A DNA stretch of 64,000 nt from Epiperipatus broadwayi (Eukaryota; Onychophora; Udeonychophora; Euonychophora; Peripatidae), in assembly GCA_028023455.1 (NCBI GenBank), contig JAQFVV010000204.1, forward strand, positions 577,501-641,500, written 5' to 3'. The notes under the pieces are model-generated. The model saw only the letters and a program-made list of their open reading frames with translations. It had not been told where the DNA came from and did no database searches. The stretch's first letter is position 1. Every line of letters starts with the position of its first letter. Of the stretch, positions 25,549 to 38,500 are shown in pieces. Position numbers and translations under genes: made by a program.

Positions 25549-25628
25549 CCTACTATCCAAACACTTTATTTGTTTCAGAGTAAACCCCGGGCACCAGCTA
25601 GTCTAATACTAACGTGTTTGGACAGTAG
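25549..25628. repeat. Inverted repeat with 15-bp stem
   Basis: CTACTATCCAAACAC near 25549-25563 pairs with GTGTTTGGACAGTAG near 25614-25628 with one mismatch. The region between includes CCCGGGCACCAGCTAG, one of the few GC-rich spots here. On the minus strand GGGGTTTGAATCT just inside could be a degenerate Pol III B box, but no A box was found at the right spacing. Confidence 0.5.
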
Positions 25629-25639
25629 GTCCATAATCT

Positions 25640-26945
25640 AGTGCTCGAAAAATCCCTTAACTAGTAATCAATAACAAAATATTGTTTCACTTAAATAGTG
25701 GTAAAAGAATTGACCGACAAATAAAGATTTAAGTTTATAAAGATGATTTATTTTAATTAACATTGATTAACTAATTTTAATATTTTATCAATCTAATATA
25801 ACACATGCACATTTTAAATTAACACACTGTAATATATTATGAGAAAGCATTAATAATATTTGAAATACAAAATACAATGAAATCAATATATGAACACATG
25901 AACACTCACAACATTTTAAACACACATATTAACAGTCCATTTATGTATGCTATAGAGTTCTTAAACTTGGTTCTTGGAGCTTTACAAATGCATGGCTACT
26001 TTAGAAATAAGAAAAATGTTTAACTAGGATTTTGAACATGGATACATCTTGCTATTTGCTGCTTCTAATGAAGTATTTCTAACTGGTTAGATTTGAAGTT
26101 TCCTTGTGGAGATTTGATGCTGATCATTCCAAGGCATTTTCTTTAAGACAATTACATATTGAGCAGTTTCAGGTTGTTACACAGGCATCACTTTTATCTG
26201 GTAGTTGGCTGTTTTATTGGACTTAGGGCTGGAGAAAGTCATATGTTTTTCCAAAGTTTTAACACTGCAATCTGATATAACTCAACTGATAGATTGTACT
26301 GCTGTTATCTCAACACCACTAACTTGACTTTAACACAACTCAAACTTGACCAACTGTTCAATAACAAATTGGCTATTTATACACATGATGTGTTGTCATT
26401 TTTGATATCCTGTGGCAATATCTGTTGTCAAAATTCCTTTGATAATCTTTAATTACGTGTTTTTGAAGTTCGTTTAATTAGTAGCCATGCAAATGTGTTG
26501 TTTTTATATCTTTAATTAGTAGCCATCACTGTGTTTTTAAATATATGTTTTCCTTTATTTCATTTTAATATTTACTTTCATGTGTTTTTTTTTCAATATG
26601 ATTTTAACATGCACATACACATGCATTTATTATATATTTTATTAACAAGTTTACATTTACACACATGTATAATTTATTCTAATAAACTCGAATGAAAAGA
26701 GATTTATATTTTTAGAAATTACATTACATTTTAACTGATAATAATAAGAAAAAAAAAACTTTAAATTCTTTTATAAACCTTTTAGTTTGTTTTTAGAGCA
26801 ACCCTCTCTCCCCTTTTAATTAATTAATTGTAACTCTTATTTCGAGAACTCTTAAACTTTTAATTTTACATTTCTTTTACAAAATATTTTTATTTTAATA
26901 ATTTTTTTTAAACAAAATTTTTATGTGCCAACACAATATTGGTAC

Positions 26946-26977
<32 letters not shown>

Positions 26978-27500
26978 AGTGTGAGTGTGTGTGTGTGGGT
27001 GTGTTAAATTGTGAACTAATAAATAAGCTCAAAGATGATGCAGATTCAGCCTAGTAACAAAAGATACAGGGTTCAGACTAATGCTGAACAGTTATTTAAT
27101 AAGAGGAAATAACTGGTTGCTTTTAGGTCCATATATGCACACTATGGCACAAACAAAATATTAACCTTTTCATTGTTCAAAACACCTATTGGCCAAGTAA
27201 TTAAAGTTTTAAACTTTTGATTGGACAATTATAAAATCAGCAGTAAAATATATTCATCTTTTAATTTTATATTCATTTTAGTTTTGTTTGTAAAAAGCAA
27301 ATTAATAATATATCAGATTATGAAAGTGAATGAAAGTTTTTTAAAAATAAATTTTTATTTACAATTATAAAAATATTTTATAGTGGAGAAACTAAAAAGA
27401 ACATTCATAACCTATTAGAAAATGTTGTGTATGTCATTAATTTTCTTTCTCAATTTATGTCCATGTAAAAGTAAATAATTTTTACTAAAATCTTAACTAT
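25640..27500. other. AT-rich sequence with possible LTR relic
   Basis: No coding region. On the minus strand a TATAAATAGCC box lies at 26370-26379, in a layout resembling the two confirmed LTRs (TATA box, complex leader, then AATAAA-like sites near 25750). Sequence identity to those LTRs is low, so a related LTR family is only a possibility. A TA then TG microsatellite occupies about 26945-27003. Confidence 0.35.
26945..27003. repeat. TA/TG microsatellite
   Basis: About ten TA units followed by TG units with a few GA and GG interruptions. Confidence 0.9.
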
Positions 27501-27504
27501 TTTT

Positions 27505-27910
27505 TTAAAATAATTTTATTTTCAGAATATTTTATCAAAATAATTTATAATATGTAAAAAAATACTAAAAATATACTGTAAAACATTCATTTTTGGTTTC
27601 AAAATCAAAACAAAGGAGTTGGAGTGTTGAAAATTGTTGACCAGTGCTCTCTCTTGTTCAATATGAGCAACAATCAATCAGCACCTAGGAAAGTACATCT
27701 TTTCCCATTGTTAAGACTTTAAAATTAAATATTGTTGATTTTTTACTTGTAAAATAATTCTAGAGAGGCAGAATCTTATGGTACATTTTAAGCTTTAAAA
27801 AATGAATGTAAATTCACTACAATAACATAAAAACTACTGGTTGTAGAGTGAGTTAAAGCCATGTTTGTCAAAATATGTAGACTCCAGTTAACAGGTTAAT
27901 AAGCAAGATT
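27505..27910 (+). repeat. Dispersed repeat, uninterrupted copy
   Basis: Aligns with 505-742 and then, after a gap of about 40 bp, with 5190-5300. Between those parts it reads AATAATTCTAGAGAGGCAGA and on, which is also found in the copy at 24.6-24.9 kb. It therefore shows the arrangement before the first LINE inserted into its relative. Confidence 0.65.
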
Positions 27911-30395
27911 GCCATGTGAATGTCTAATTATTTATGGGTTTCTGCATTCAATGCATGGTACCCTAAGACCAAATGGCTTGCTATTAATAAACATAAATAG
28001 ATCAGGGAACTCAGATAGGCTACTCAATTGTCCTGGATCTCTAACTCCAATAATATACTTGGTGCTTTTATCTGAAGTAAATGAATGGGAGGGGGTGGTC
28101 TCCACTGTAAGGCCATTAAAAGGTGCAGTGAGATATTATGCATTATTGTACTTTGTAAAAACACACCCACAATGCATAAACAAATTCAAATATGTATGTT
28201 TAAAATTAAATGTTTCTAAAACAGATAGTTTCTATTTGCTTTGCTAACAGTAAATAGCATTATAATTTATGCTAACTCAAAAGGGCTAAAACTAAATTAT
28301 TATCTAGTTTAAAATACTGTGTCTGCATTTTTAATTATTGATAATGGAAGAGGAACTATATTCAATGGCAATTAAGAAGATGTTAATAAATATACTTTAT
28401 CACTATCACTAAGATTAATCTATTATTTCTGAATAATAGATGTTAAAAATTCCAAAGTATAAATTTGACTAAGCAAACTATAAATAACAGAATATGATGG
28501 AAATCTAACTCAATCAATAATAATGAGCATGTATCACTCAGTTGTTATCTGATGTAATAGGAATTCAAAACAGTGCTATGTTAAGCCAAACAGCATTATT
28601 AAAATATTAAAACCAAGATCTTAATAATCAGATCTCCATTAAAAGTTTATTAAAAATTAGTGTTTGCTGTTTCAAAATACTTGGCATATTATAACGTATA
28701 TAAAATAAATTTTAGATAAATGTGTAAAACAAGATATAGGCATAACCAGAGTACTAAAGAGATTTAGATAAGTAATTGATTACAGTTATTATAATTTAGA
28801 ATCATTTAAAGAAGTAAAATTAATTTTTACAGATGGTTTAAGGCAAGTTTATACAGTAATGCATTACATTATTTTAAACAGAATTTTAAGAATTTAAATA
28901 GTGAATATTCAATTTACATTTTATAAGCTAGATTAATTATTAAGGATTACAAATTTGGAGTTTTATTAAGAGCTGTGTGTTTTTAGGAAGAATATTACCA
29001 ATCTTCTTTGTAGCAGCTGGCACTTCAGGCACATCAGATGGTAGATGTAGTGACACTCTTCTCTAGATAGGTGGTATGGTTTAAGATGTCTTCCTTTTAT
29101 GGAAGGCTGTTGCTGAAAAGTCTCCCCTCTCTATGATGACCATTGTGTCATATAGAATGGGGTTCAAGATCACAATCTTTCCACAGGAAAATGGCAAATC
29201 TATAGCCTCCTACTCTGCCATTTCAAAATAAGAACAGGTATGGATTCTGGTAGCAATGCTTTTGAAAATTTACAGAATAAGATTCAGGGTATAAAAATAT
29301 AAACTATTTATATGATTTTCAGATCCTATAATATTTTGTCAACAAAATGGATTTACAGCTGGTAAATCCATTAGCATCTAATTGCTATCTTATACTTTAA
29401 TTTACTAAATTTATTTAACTTTTTGTTTAAATTTTAAGCCTGGATTTAATTATAACTTTAATATGAAACAATACTATACATGATTCTATTTTGATAAAAA
29501 ATTTTAGTAGATGATGTGGTCAAGTTGATATCAACTTCTGGAAATCATGAAAATATGATTTTTTGCCCATTATGATTTATCATCTCTTTGGTTTTTAGAT
29601 AGCCAAAGGCTCTTTTATTATTGTCTTGTAAAATCTATTCATCTTATTTGTAATCAGATTCCTCACTTTTTATTACAAAGCTATCCATTTTTAATAAAAT
29701 AATTTAATTACCCTGTGATATATGAGTAAAATAGAACAACTTCAACCTAATCATTTCTGCTTCAAACAAAAAGTCAAACCTACTCTAATCAAATATTTAG
29801 TGTTTACTTTGTTTGTTGACTTTCTAGTTGTAGAATTTTTGTTTCTCAAAATATTTATTAAAACATTAAAAATACATGAGCACCATGAACAATAAATTGA
29901 CAATGTACATTCATTATTAGTTTGTAAAAGTCATATTAGACACAATATTGATTAATTAATTAGGAAATAATGCATAGATACTAGGTCAAAGGTTTACAAA
30001 TTGAAAGATGGACAATGATTAGCAAATGAAACTATAAAACTAGTTAACAGCCACCATGCTTGTTAGCGACAATTCAGATAGACTATATTACATAAATTCA
30101 GTATTGATATAGATGTGAGTAATCAGATGCATCAGCTTATAAGTCAGTGACTCTAGTTGAAGTCTGATTCATGATATTATTCAAAGAAGGAATCACTTTA
30201 TTATAAGTATAATCCATTAGAGACAATGTGATAGTATCCAAATGATTTACTACAAAGTTACCCTGAGTTGATCTGGACAAATAAATAATCAGGATAAAAA
30301 AGTTTATGTGATATTTATCTGATCCCATGTATCAACAAACCTGCCCTTCAAAGTAAGGAGCTGATTTCAAGACTTAATTTTAGCTAACTTGTTCA
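27911..30395. other. Mostly AT-rich; no supported gene
   Basis: An open frame of 112 codons at 27909-28247 (+) has mixed composition but no motif I recognise; too short and isolated to call. A more complex patch at 28970-29280 has broken short frames on the minus strand. Nothing else is visible. Confidence 0.45.
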
Positions 30396-30399
30396 TGAT

Positions 30400-31960
30400 G
30401 TAATTTCCTCTTGGAAGCATGATGGATTGGACATTTTTCTACACTGGGCAGTCCACAAGGCATGGATGATGAACAGTGAGAGTCTGATTACTAGTATAGA
30501 TCTGGTTTTCATATTAACTCTCATTGAGATGGCAAGATAATAATTAATTTTGATGTTATGGAAAATGAAACATTTTGAGATAGAGATGTCTCTGCAAGAA
30601 AGAATTAAATGCTCAAAAGTCTCTTTATGCCTCTAACAGAGTTGGAACAAAGGATTGATCTTTGTCACCCCCCTTTTATAAGCAAAAAACCAACTAGTGC
30701 TGATTGAATTAAGATTGATTTTAATAGCAAAGTCCAGATATTTAGGTTCCATGGACTAATACTTGAAAAGGGAATTCTATCATTGGTCAACCCCAAATGC
30801 GGCAGAAAGGAATTTATTATTGGGTGCATGAGATTATATGCCTTCCAGATTTTAATCCTTTTATTGAAGGTGCCACTAATAATTACCATATGTTGTTTGA
30901 TAAGGTCAATTGATGCATCAAGTATATTTTTAGACTGAAAAGGAGATCTATCAATAAGCTGAACCAGCAATGTAATTTGTGCTTATCCAAATATGTGAAC
31001 CATCATAGAGATATAGTAAACATTTTTTTTGTACAAGAGTGGCTTGTATTGAATGAAATGACAAGCTATTCTATTTTTTGTGATGCTGCATTGCTCACAT
31101 GCTAATAGCAGCTACTTTCCCTCCCCAGAACAAACAAGCAGCAAGTATATTGATTCTGTGAATAAATGTTTTTGCAACTGTCATTATAGGAAGATAACAG
31201 CTAATTTTGATCATGATTTTAATGTTGAGAATCATGATCTTTGCATGGAAAAACAGATAAACTTTTGATAATCTCTAGATTAAGCAATCCATGGCATAAA
31301 TGATATCCTTCTGAATATCTCTTGACATTTGAGAATGAGATTTAGATATGGCAAACCCTAAGAATTTTTGAGGATCTGCCTTAAATCTGGTATTGTATCT
31401 CTGCCCTGTATAAATGTTCCAAATGGCAGATTTTGAAGAACTAATAGTGAGCCCATATTTGTCAGAATATTGGCTTATTATAGCATATAATTTAGATAAG
31501 TAGATGGATGAAGGCAAGAATATAAGCACATCATCCATAAAAGCAATGATATTGATGTGTTTGGCCAATCTGGGAATATATATTCCCAGTAATTGATTAT
31601 CAATGGTTTGCAGTAGAGGATTAATATAGGAAATGAATAAGAGAAGAGCCCTGTGTAAGGAAGACATCTGGTGACAAATGTGATGATAGATTACCATCCA
31701 GTGAAAGTACTATCTCTTTATCAGCAGATTCTCAATCATTTGGATAATGGATTTGCGGAGGCGATGACTTGGTAGAGTTTGGAGAAGGATGCTAATATTA
31801 ACAGAATCAAAGGGTTCATTAATATCCAGCTGGACAGCAATAGCAGCCCATTTTCTGTGATATTTTACAGTGTTGATCAAGATTTTAGTTTGACCTATGG
31901 TCAGGATAGGAGATGAGTAGTTGTAGAATTTTGATGTTGAATATTGAATATTTAGTAGTT
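30400..31960 (-). pseudogene. Older Tx1-like LINE fragment (RT to zinc finger)
   Basis: On the minus strand about 31850-31770 reads AVQLDINEPFDSVNI, matching motif A of the 42-kb element. The frame 31697-31275 has ISYINPLLQTI and INIIAFMDDVLIFLPS (motif C as FMDD), then PQKFLGFAIS. The frame 30970-30665 matches the thumb of the other elements (IKIWKAYNLMHPI, then LGLTNDR). About 30650-30590 reads ETFEHLILSC, the end of the zinc finger, with its first cysteines lost. It is more diverged and more broken than the other two copies and represents another subfamily or an older insertion. Both the endonuclease and 5' region are absent. Confidence 0.75.
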
Positions 31961-31964
31961 TTGT

Positions 31965-32745
31965 GGTACACTAAAAATAAAAAGTGAATAAGTCTTACTG
32001 TGAATTGTTGGTAGATTATTAAAAAAAATTAGAAATTCCGAAATTTTATTTATAATCATTCAGAATAATACGTTTTCATTACTTTTAATGGAAAAAAAAA
32101 TATAAACCTGACATATTATAAACACACACATACATATTATTGATATGAACATTTTTATGGATAAATATGTCTGTTTTTTTCATATTTTTTTTTACTCACA
32201 GAACCCAGAAACATTATACTTATGTATGCATATGGTTGCAATATACCTTTACTTTTGAAAGATGTAATAATTGTATTTTAACATTTAAAATTTTTGTTGT
32301 AATTTGCTTTAATAGGCGTCAGATTTAGGAAAAAACAGAGATTCGTTTAAAAAAACAAATTAGTTGTAATGGACAATACATGGATTTTATTCTCCACTGC
32401 ATTATAAGTTTCTTTTAAATTATAACTTTTAAAACATTTTACTTTATATATATATATTGTAAAATATATACTTTTAGTAAAGCAAGAAAATGTTAAATAA
32501 TAGTTTTCAAGAATGGATATATTGATTTTTGATAACATTTAAATTCAATATCTGGGTTTAAAATAGCACGTTAATCTTTGTATTTAATATAAATTATTCT
32601 TAATAGTCATGAAATATATATTTAAAGTATATAAACATCGTTAAGTGCATATAGAAATTGCATTACTTGTAAATTGAATATTACATTATATATATATAAT
32701 CTAATAACATTATTTATTCATATCTTGTCTTTTAACGTTTAATCT
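31965..32745. other. AT-rich sequence, no gene seen
   Basis: No supported feature; the minus-strand frame at 32347-32538 is low complexity. Confidence 0.55.
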
Positions 32746-32748
32746 TGT

Positions 32749-32830
32749 GTTAAGATTTGTAGAGGTCCCTACTGTCGCATCTAGGTGCATAGTCTTAAAG
32801 TTATAGCCTTATTATATATTACTTATATTT
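32749..32830 (+). repeat. Single arm of a foldback element
   Basis: GTTAAGATTTGTAGAGGTCC and later GTTATAGCC plus TATTACTTATA match, in order, the right arm of the foldback element that follows at 32981-33070. No left partner lies immediately upstream, so this looks like half of an older copy. Confidence 0.65.
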
Positions 32831-32867
32831 TTTATTTATAAATTTATTAAACGCACATTGATTACAC

Positions 32868-33070
32868 AAGTAATATTTACTGAGGCTATAACCTCGATAA
32901 TATGCGTGTAAAAATGCGATAGTAGGGACCTCTACAGGTGTTTTAACCACAAGCTTATGCCCCTCTTTTCTTCCATAGCGTAAGCTTGTGGTTAAAACAC
33001 CTGTAGAGGTCTCTACTATCGCATTATTACACGCATATTATCGAGGTTATAGCCTCAGTAAATATTACTT
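32868..33070. mobile_element. Foldback (MITE-like) element A
   Basis: Left arm 32868-32957 and right arm 32981-33070 are inverted copies, each 90 bp, with a 23-bp spacer. Outer ends read AAGTAATATTTAC; inner ends read CCACAAGCTTA. Arms look over 90 percent identical, so a long stable hairpin is expected. No coding capacity. A related copy is at 45903-46088. Which transposase family would mobilise it cannot be seen. Confidence 0.85.
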
Positions 33071-33074
33071 ATAT

Positions 33075-34140
33075 CTTTTATATAAATTTATAGAAACTTA
33101 CAAACTCATATATGGCAATGTTTAATGAAAAAAGTCAACCTACCTTCAGCATAATATTTATTTTTGTGAATCAGATATGATGCCATCATTTGCTAGAGAG
33201 ACCAGTTGATATTACATCAAACATAACTTAATTCCTATTTAAATAGACTCACAATACACAATTTGATGTTAATGTCTGAATAAAGAATTCTTTTGTATTG
33301 ATATAATGTTAATTGTCAAAGGAAACCTTATAATTCAGTGCATTTTAAAATAACCTTGGCTTCAAATAAATATTTTCAGTATATAAATACTAATTAATTA
33401 ATTATCACATAAATATTTAATCTATTAATGTAATTTATTTAAAACTTCTATACTTATATAAGGCTAAAACCTCAGTACATGCACCTTGAGTTATTTAAAG
33501 AAACTTACAGTCTTTTATATGACAACATTTGATAAAAAAAATCAACTAAACTTGTTGCAGAATACATGGTTCTATTAATCTAACCTGACTTCACCAGCTG
33601 CTCAGGAGACTACTTGAGATCACATCAAATATAGAAACTCTGTTTTTATTTCAAGACACAATAATCAATTTGATATTAAATTTTGAATGTGAATTTTATT
33701 GATAATTTAATTAAAGTCTTCTTTGCAACAGCTTAATGTTACTTGATATGACTTCAAATAAACATTTTAAATATCTAAATATTAATCACTTAATTAATGT
33801 TTTTTTATTTATACCATCTACAAAAATTTGTAGAAACTTAAGGGTATTATATTCAGCTGTATATAATAAAAAATAAACTAGCATTATTTGTTCCAGTGCT
33901 AATAAAGTAACATAAATTAAATTATAATGATGGTGTAATTAAGATTTAATTTCCCTACCAGCTTAAGTAGAAAATCAAATTTAAATTTTTCAAAACATGT
34001 TTAAAGTCTTATTTTCAATGTTAGTTATGACAATTTATATCAGTAAACAAAACATAACAATTAATACATGATCAATTCAGCTTTCAATATATTCTCATAA
34101 TCATGTAAACATTTTTTTTTTTAAAAAAAGTTCATCCAAT
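33075..34140. other. AT-rich sequence with diverged duplication
   Basis: No gene. Three weakly similar segments share CTAGAGA- or CAGGAGA-like GAC/CCAGTTGATATTACATCAAA-type blocks (about 33195-33225, 33600-33630) and CTTCAAATAAA blocks (33360, 33750), indicating an old tandem repeat of about 390 bp. Confidence 0.45.
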
Positions 34141-35428
34141 TACAAGAAAGCTAAACCTCTTACCTTGTATCCCTTACCCTTTGTCAGGCAGTTCTTTTTC
34201 TTTTTTAACTAGTTTTCTGAAATGGGTTGCTTTACCCCTCTTGTCTTTTTTCTATTTATAATTTTTTATCTTCTCCCTTTCACATTCTGTTTTATTTTTT
34301 ATACCACATATCTTAAGACCCTTTTGCTGGGCAAAACACATTTCTACAGTTTTTTTTATTGTTTTAAATAAGATTGGTCTACAAATAGCTTTTATTTCTG
34401 TTTTAGAGTCATATTCCTTAGTCTGTCTCCTAACTCTTTTATTTGTTTTAAATCCAAGTTCAAAACGAACAGTTACTTTAGTCAACTCATTTTTAGTCTC
34501 TTGTAGAAATACTTTTACAATATTTTATGTCTTTAACTTATACATTTCTCTGTCTCTTGATCTGCCTTTTCTAAATTTTCCACCAGACTATCTATCTGTA
34601 TCCAATCTCTGCTTATTTCTATATTTAATTCCACCCTATCTGTTCTAACATTATCTTGTTTTAATTCATCTTTCACTTTTATCATATCTTCTTTTACTAT
34701 TTCAACTTCCTGAATTTCTTTACTCAGATCTCTTTCTATAGTTTCTATAGCTTCCTGATTTCTTTCAACTTTTCCCATTATTTCTTGTCTCATTCCCTTT
34801 ATTTGTTTTATCTTTCAGCTTTAAATTCCTCCAACATTGCCTGATGACTGTGTTTCATTTCCATTAACTCTTGTTTTATTTCTTTATTTTCTTCCACCAT
34901 TACCTTCTGATTCTGTTTGTATTCTCTACTTTCTTGATGCATTTCTCTCATTATATCCATCATCATCTTCTCTTCATCTGGGTCTTTGACTCTTCTCTTT
35001 CCTTTTCCACCATTTGGGGATTTTTGAAAGAAACTGGGCTTTCTTCCAATACTACCTCCCCATCAATTTATAGATGGCTTCCATTTTTGCAAATATGACT
35101 AAATCCACTATTTTTACATTTCTTAACTTATTTTCAGTTTGAAACAAAAACATAACTTCTTAATATTTATTTATTTAACTATTTTTCTTTTGTTTAAAAA
35201 AATGCAAAAAAAATGCTATTTCACTGTTTATTTATTTTTATCATATTAAAAAGATGAACCCCTTATTTTTAACTTCCCCAACAATACATACCAACTAGAA
35301 CAAACTGATCCATAATAACTAAATCTTGATCTCCTATACCAGAAATATTTTTCAACTGTCTGAACAAAATATCACATGGTTTTAAATTTGAAGCCCCATG
35401 TTGGCAGTACTAAAATTTCACTCTTTAT
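34141..35428 (-). pseudogene. Internal region of LTR element: Gag-like coiled coil remnant
   Basis: Read on minus, just after the LTR and primer-site-like sequence. A broken frame from about 35085 gives KGKRRVKDPDEEK, then a long charged run (MMMDIMREMHQESREYK). After a stop it continues in 34793-34533 with ERNQEAIETIERDLSKEI and more heptad-like E/K/I/V pattern, so a coiled coil is likely. A last basic piece lies at 34485-34252 (TNKRVRRQTKEYDSKTE). Position directly downstream of the LTR suggests a Gag-like protein; no zinc knuckle, protease or RT is seen, and similarity to LTR-element interiors ends near 34141. It could instead be the ORF1 of an unrelated LINE. Several stops and shifts. Confidence 0.45.
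35393..35410 (-). promoter_or_regulatory. Primer-binding-site-like sequence (tRNA-Lys type)
   Basis: The plus strand reads GCCCCATGTTGGCAGTAC, close to the 3' end of a tRNA-Lys (GCCCCACGTTGGGCGCCA, quoted from general knowledge). It would prime minus-strand DNA synthesis for an element transcribed on minus. It lies 18 bp from the LTR end, further than usual, and has several mismatches. Confidence 0.45.
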
Positions 35429-37498
35429 TGTACCAGTCACTTCAATCTTCTCTTGATTACTGAGAGTGCCACTAGGTCACTAATGACCTAGAAAATTTAA
35501 TTTATGGTGATCAAGAGATAATGATGTTGATGAATGTTGCCAGCTAAACTGAGGGAGAGAAAGATATCTTTAACATTATTCAGACAATTGAGAAAATACT
35601 AAGAGACAAATGTCAGCCCAAAATAATTTAAAATAATTTCTTAGTTTATTAAACTGAAAAAAAAAAATTTTGAGCAAACAAAGCATAAAAGTTTGACCTA
35701 GATTCTTTTAATGTATTTATCAGAGATGGTACATGAGTATTAACACATTAAACACCCTCATAGATATGTATGTTTCTCACCTAAGGTTTAAAAAGGGAAT
35801 TTATAATATCTTCTTACCAGCAATTTATAAAAACTAATTCTAGCTTTTCCATTTAGAAATTGCAAAACAAAAGCAGTTTTACAGGAAGTACAATGAAACA
35901 GTGCAGGTGAGCTTTCCTTGGCCCAGAATAAAGCATCAAGATCAAGAATATCATATGTCTGGAGAACATCTCATGATTAATCATGTTCAAGATTAGCAAG
36001 GTTAATTCCAATACAAGAAAAGAAAAGAAAGTGAGAAAAGGTAACAATTTTGCATAATCTTAAATAGAAGAAAACAAAATCTCCAATTTAGAAAAAAATA
36101 GAACAATATATGTAATAAACCACCAGCCAAAAGATTTGTGGTCTGCAGGAAAATACAAACGAAGCTTAATTAAACTAATTATAATAAAAGGAACAGATGA
36201 GTTAAAAGAAAATTATGACTGCCCGCCAAAGCATTTATCACAGGTTAGTAATATAAAAAAAACTAAGCATATAAAAATAGAAACTCACAATATATTCCTG
36301 GATAAATAAATATGGAATCTTCAAATTAAGAAACCAATACATATTCTAAATCCAATAATCAGAAAATACATAAAATAATTAAAATATTGAAAGAAAATAC
36401 ACAACTTATACTAAAGACTGGTTGCTTTAAAGATTAAGGTGAAACTTTAATAGAGATTTAAACCCTTGTTAGAATATAAATATATGTTACCTTGAGGCCT
36501 AATGTAAAGTCCATCAGATTTTCTCCAGTGGGGGGTTTAAAATTCTTTCTAATTCTTGTACATCATAAATGCTTTTTATTTCTATCTCTTTGATAAGGAG
36601 TATGGAAGCAAGCTTTGTGTCAGTTCTTATTTAGGCTTCTAAGACATGATTATGAAGGAACAACTTGGGATCCAGTGTCCATCTTTGAGTTGATTTAGCA
36701 CTGCATGCTGTAGAAAAAATTCCATGTTGTGTAATTTTAGAATTCTTCAGAAAGGATCACTATTTAGCAAATAAAAGTTAGCAATCTGATTTCTTCAGAA
36801 TTTCTGATCAGCAGATAGTAGAAAGGTAATATTAGCAACAGTGATCTCCAAACATGGACAGAAATCTTTTAAAAATCAGGCAGCACATCAATTCAAATAA
36901 GGATCACAAGTAGCATACTAAGAAGTTGAATCACTTTTTATAACCAGCAGAATAATAATGGTAAGCTGAATATAATGTCTAAAATCCCAGGGCTATTTAT
37001 GTGCACTGTTATCTTCCATGTCATCTTTAATTAGAAGTTTTTGTCCAGGTCAAATCTCTATCTTAGATTTAATCTTAATTAAAACATCTGACCAAGGCTT
37101 CTACCCTATCCAAAATTAATTTTAAAAAAATAAATGAAAAATTTAAGTCTCAGCTTTTTTTAAAAAAAATAAATTAAAAATAGATTACAATCAAATGTAA
37201 AAGAACCAGGAATGCAATCAAAACTTTCAAAATTAAAATGCTTTTTCTAAAAGATTAAAACTTTTAAATTATGATTTTTTTTTTAAAAAAAAATAGATAT
37301 TAAGCAAAAATCTTTTGAAAATAAAAATCATAGAATTTTAACATATAAACAAGTATGTGTGTTATTGCATATATTCTTAATATCTAAAAAAATAATATAT
37401 AAAACTTTTAAATAGTTTTTTTTTAAAAACTTTATAAAAATGAAAGTTAGTTTTAATTTTGTGATGAAACTTTTGAAGTGAATAAAGCATCCAGTTCA
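35429..37498 (-). mobile_element. 5' LTR of a broken LTR retrotransposon, 2.07 kb
   Basis: Paralog of the solo LTR at 15748-17698. In plus orientation it begins TGTACCAGTCAC and ends CCAGTTCA, with TG and CA termini. Inside, matching blocks include CACCACTAGGTCA/GCCACTAGGTCA near the left end, GACAATTGAGAAAA, TTAGTTTATTAAA and CTTTAATTAGAAGTTT. Read on minus, ACATAAATAGCCC at 36990-37003 is a plausible TATA box, and an AATAAA site lies at about 35645-35655. The primer-like sequence and coiled-coil remnant follow on the minus strand. No 3' LTR was found in the window, so the element is truncated. Confidence 0.7.
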
Positions 37499-37499
37499 A

Positions 37500-38420
37500 T
37501 ATTTATAAGTTTATGTAGTTCAAATATTTATTCTTAAGATCAATAAAATATTAATAAAGTTGTCTTCTTTAATTCTTCTTTTTCATAAAGCATTTTTAAC
37601 ATGTAAAATTAAATATTTTATTCAAAGAAAAAATAATTACAATTAATAGAGTGATTCCATTATTTTGCAATTTTTATATAACATTTTATGTTCCTGCATT
37701 CTTTAAATAAAGCACATTAGTTGGATTAACACATATATGGTTGGCCACATGCACATACTACTCTATATAACATAAAATACTTATTAAACTTTAATTTTAA
37801 AATCTTTATTATTAATAATTATTCTAAAAATATATGGAAATTATTAATGAACCCTTTTATTTTTATCCACTTTAAAATATAAAGAAATCTATTTTTAAAA
37901 AAATGTCCCCTAAAAGCTATCAATTGCTGACAGCATTTGTCACTGTTACTATTACTAATTAATTTGTATTTTATATATTCATTATAAAGATGTTTTAAAT
38001 TTTAATTATATTTTTCATGAAGAAATGGATCCACTAATAAAAAAAATTATATGGGTACTTGTCAAAATTTCAATTCTGATGACAAGTATTTTTTGCTGGC
38101 AGAGATGCAGTTTCAGCTTCCTTATTTTGGATGGAATTTAATAAAAATAAGTATGGACTTTTTTATTTAATTATAGTTACTATTTATTAATAATTTTTTA
38201 TTAAATATAAGTTTGATAATATATGAATTTAAGCATTTATTTTATCACCAATATAAAAAAAAACAACTCAAAGCTTTTATTTTATTTGAAAACATTTTAA
38301 AATATATTTAAATTTTGAAATATAAAATGTATATAAATGTGATAAAAATATATTTTTAAAAAGCACATTAAGAAATTGATCTAAATGTCTATTATCAAAC
38401 TCACAAAAATACTTTATTTT
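37500..38420. other. AT-rich sequence, no gene seen
   Basis: No supported feature. Confidence 0.6.
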
Positions 38421-38500
38421 AAAATTGCATTATTATTATTTATAAGTGTCATGCTGACCTCTTGACCACCAATGCAAAACAAAAAAAATTGCATTATTTA
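38421..38500 (-). mobile_element. SINE head fragment flanked by target duplications
   Basis: On minus, GCATTGGTGGTCAAGAGGTC AGCATGACAC matches the A-box end of the SINE family at 15.1 and 51.7 kb. The fragment stops there: no B box or tail. It is flanked by AAAATTGCATTATT at 38421-38434 and again at 38485-38498, a likely target-site duplication. This fits retroposition of a 3'-shortened RNA. Confidence 0.6.

Noticed and set aside
25640-26530. Third copy of the 2-kb LTR
   Set aside because: The TATA-box layout is similar but I cannot align the sequence convincingly to the other two, and no TG/CA ends could be fixed.
27909-28247. Possible small gene of 112 codons
   Set aside because: Mixed composition but no recognisable motif, no splice context I can support, and the frame begins at the end of a dispersed repeat.
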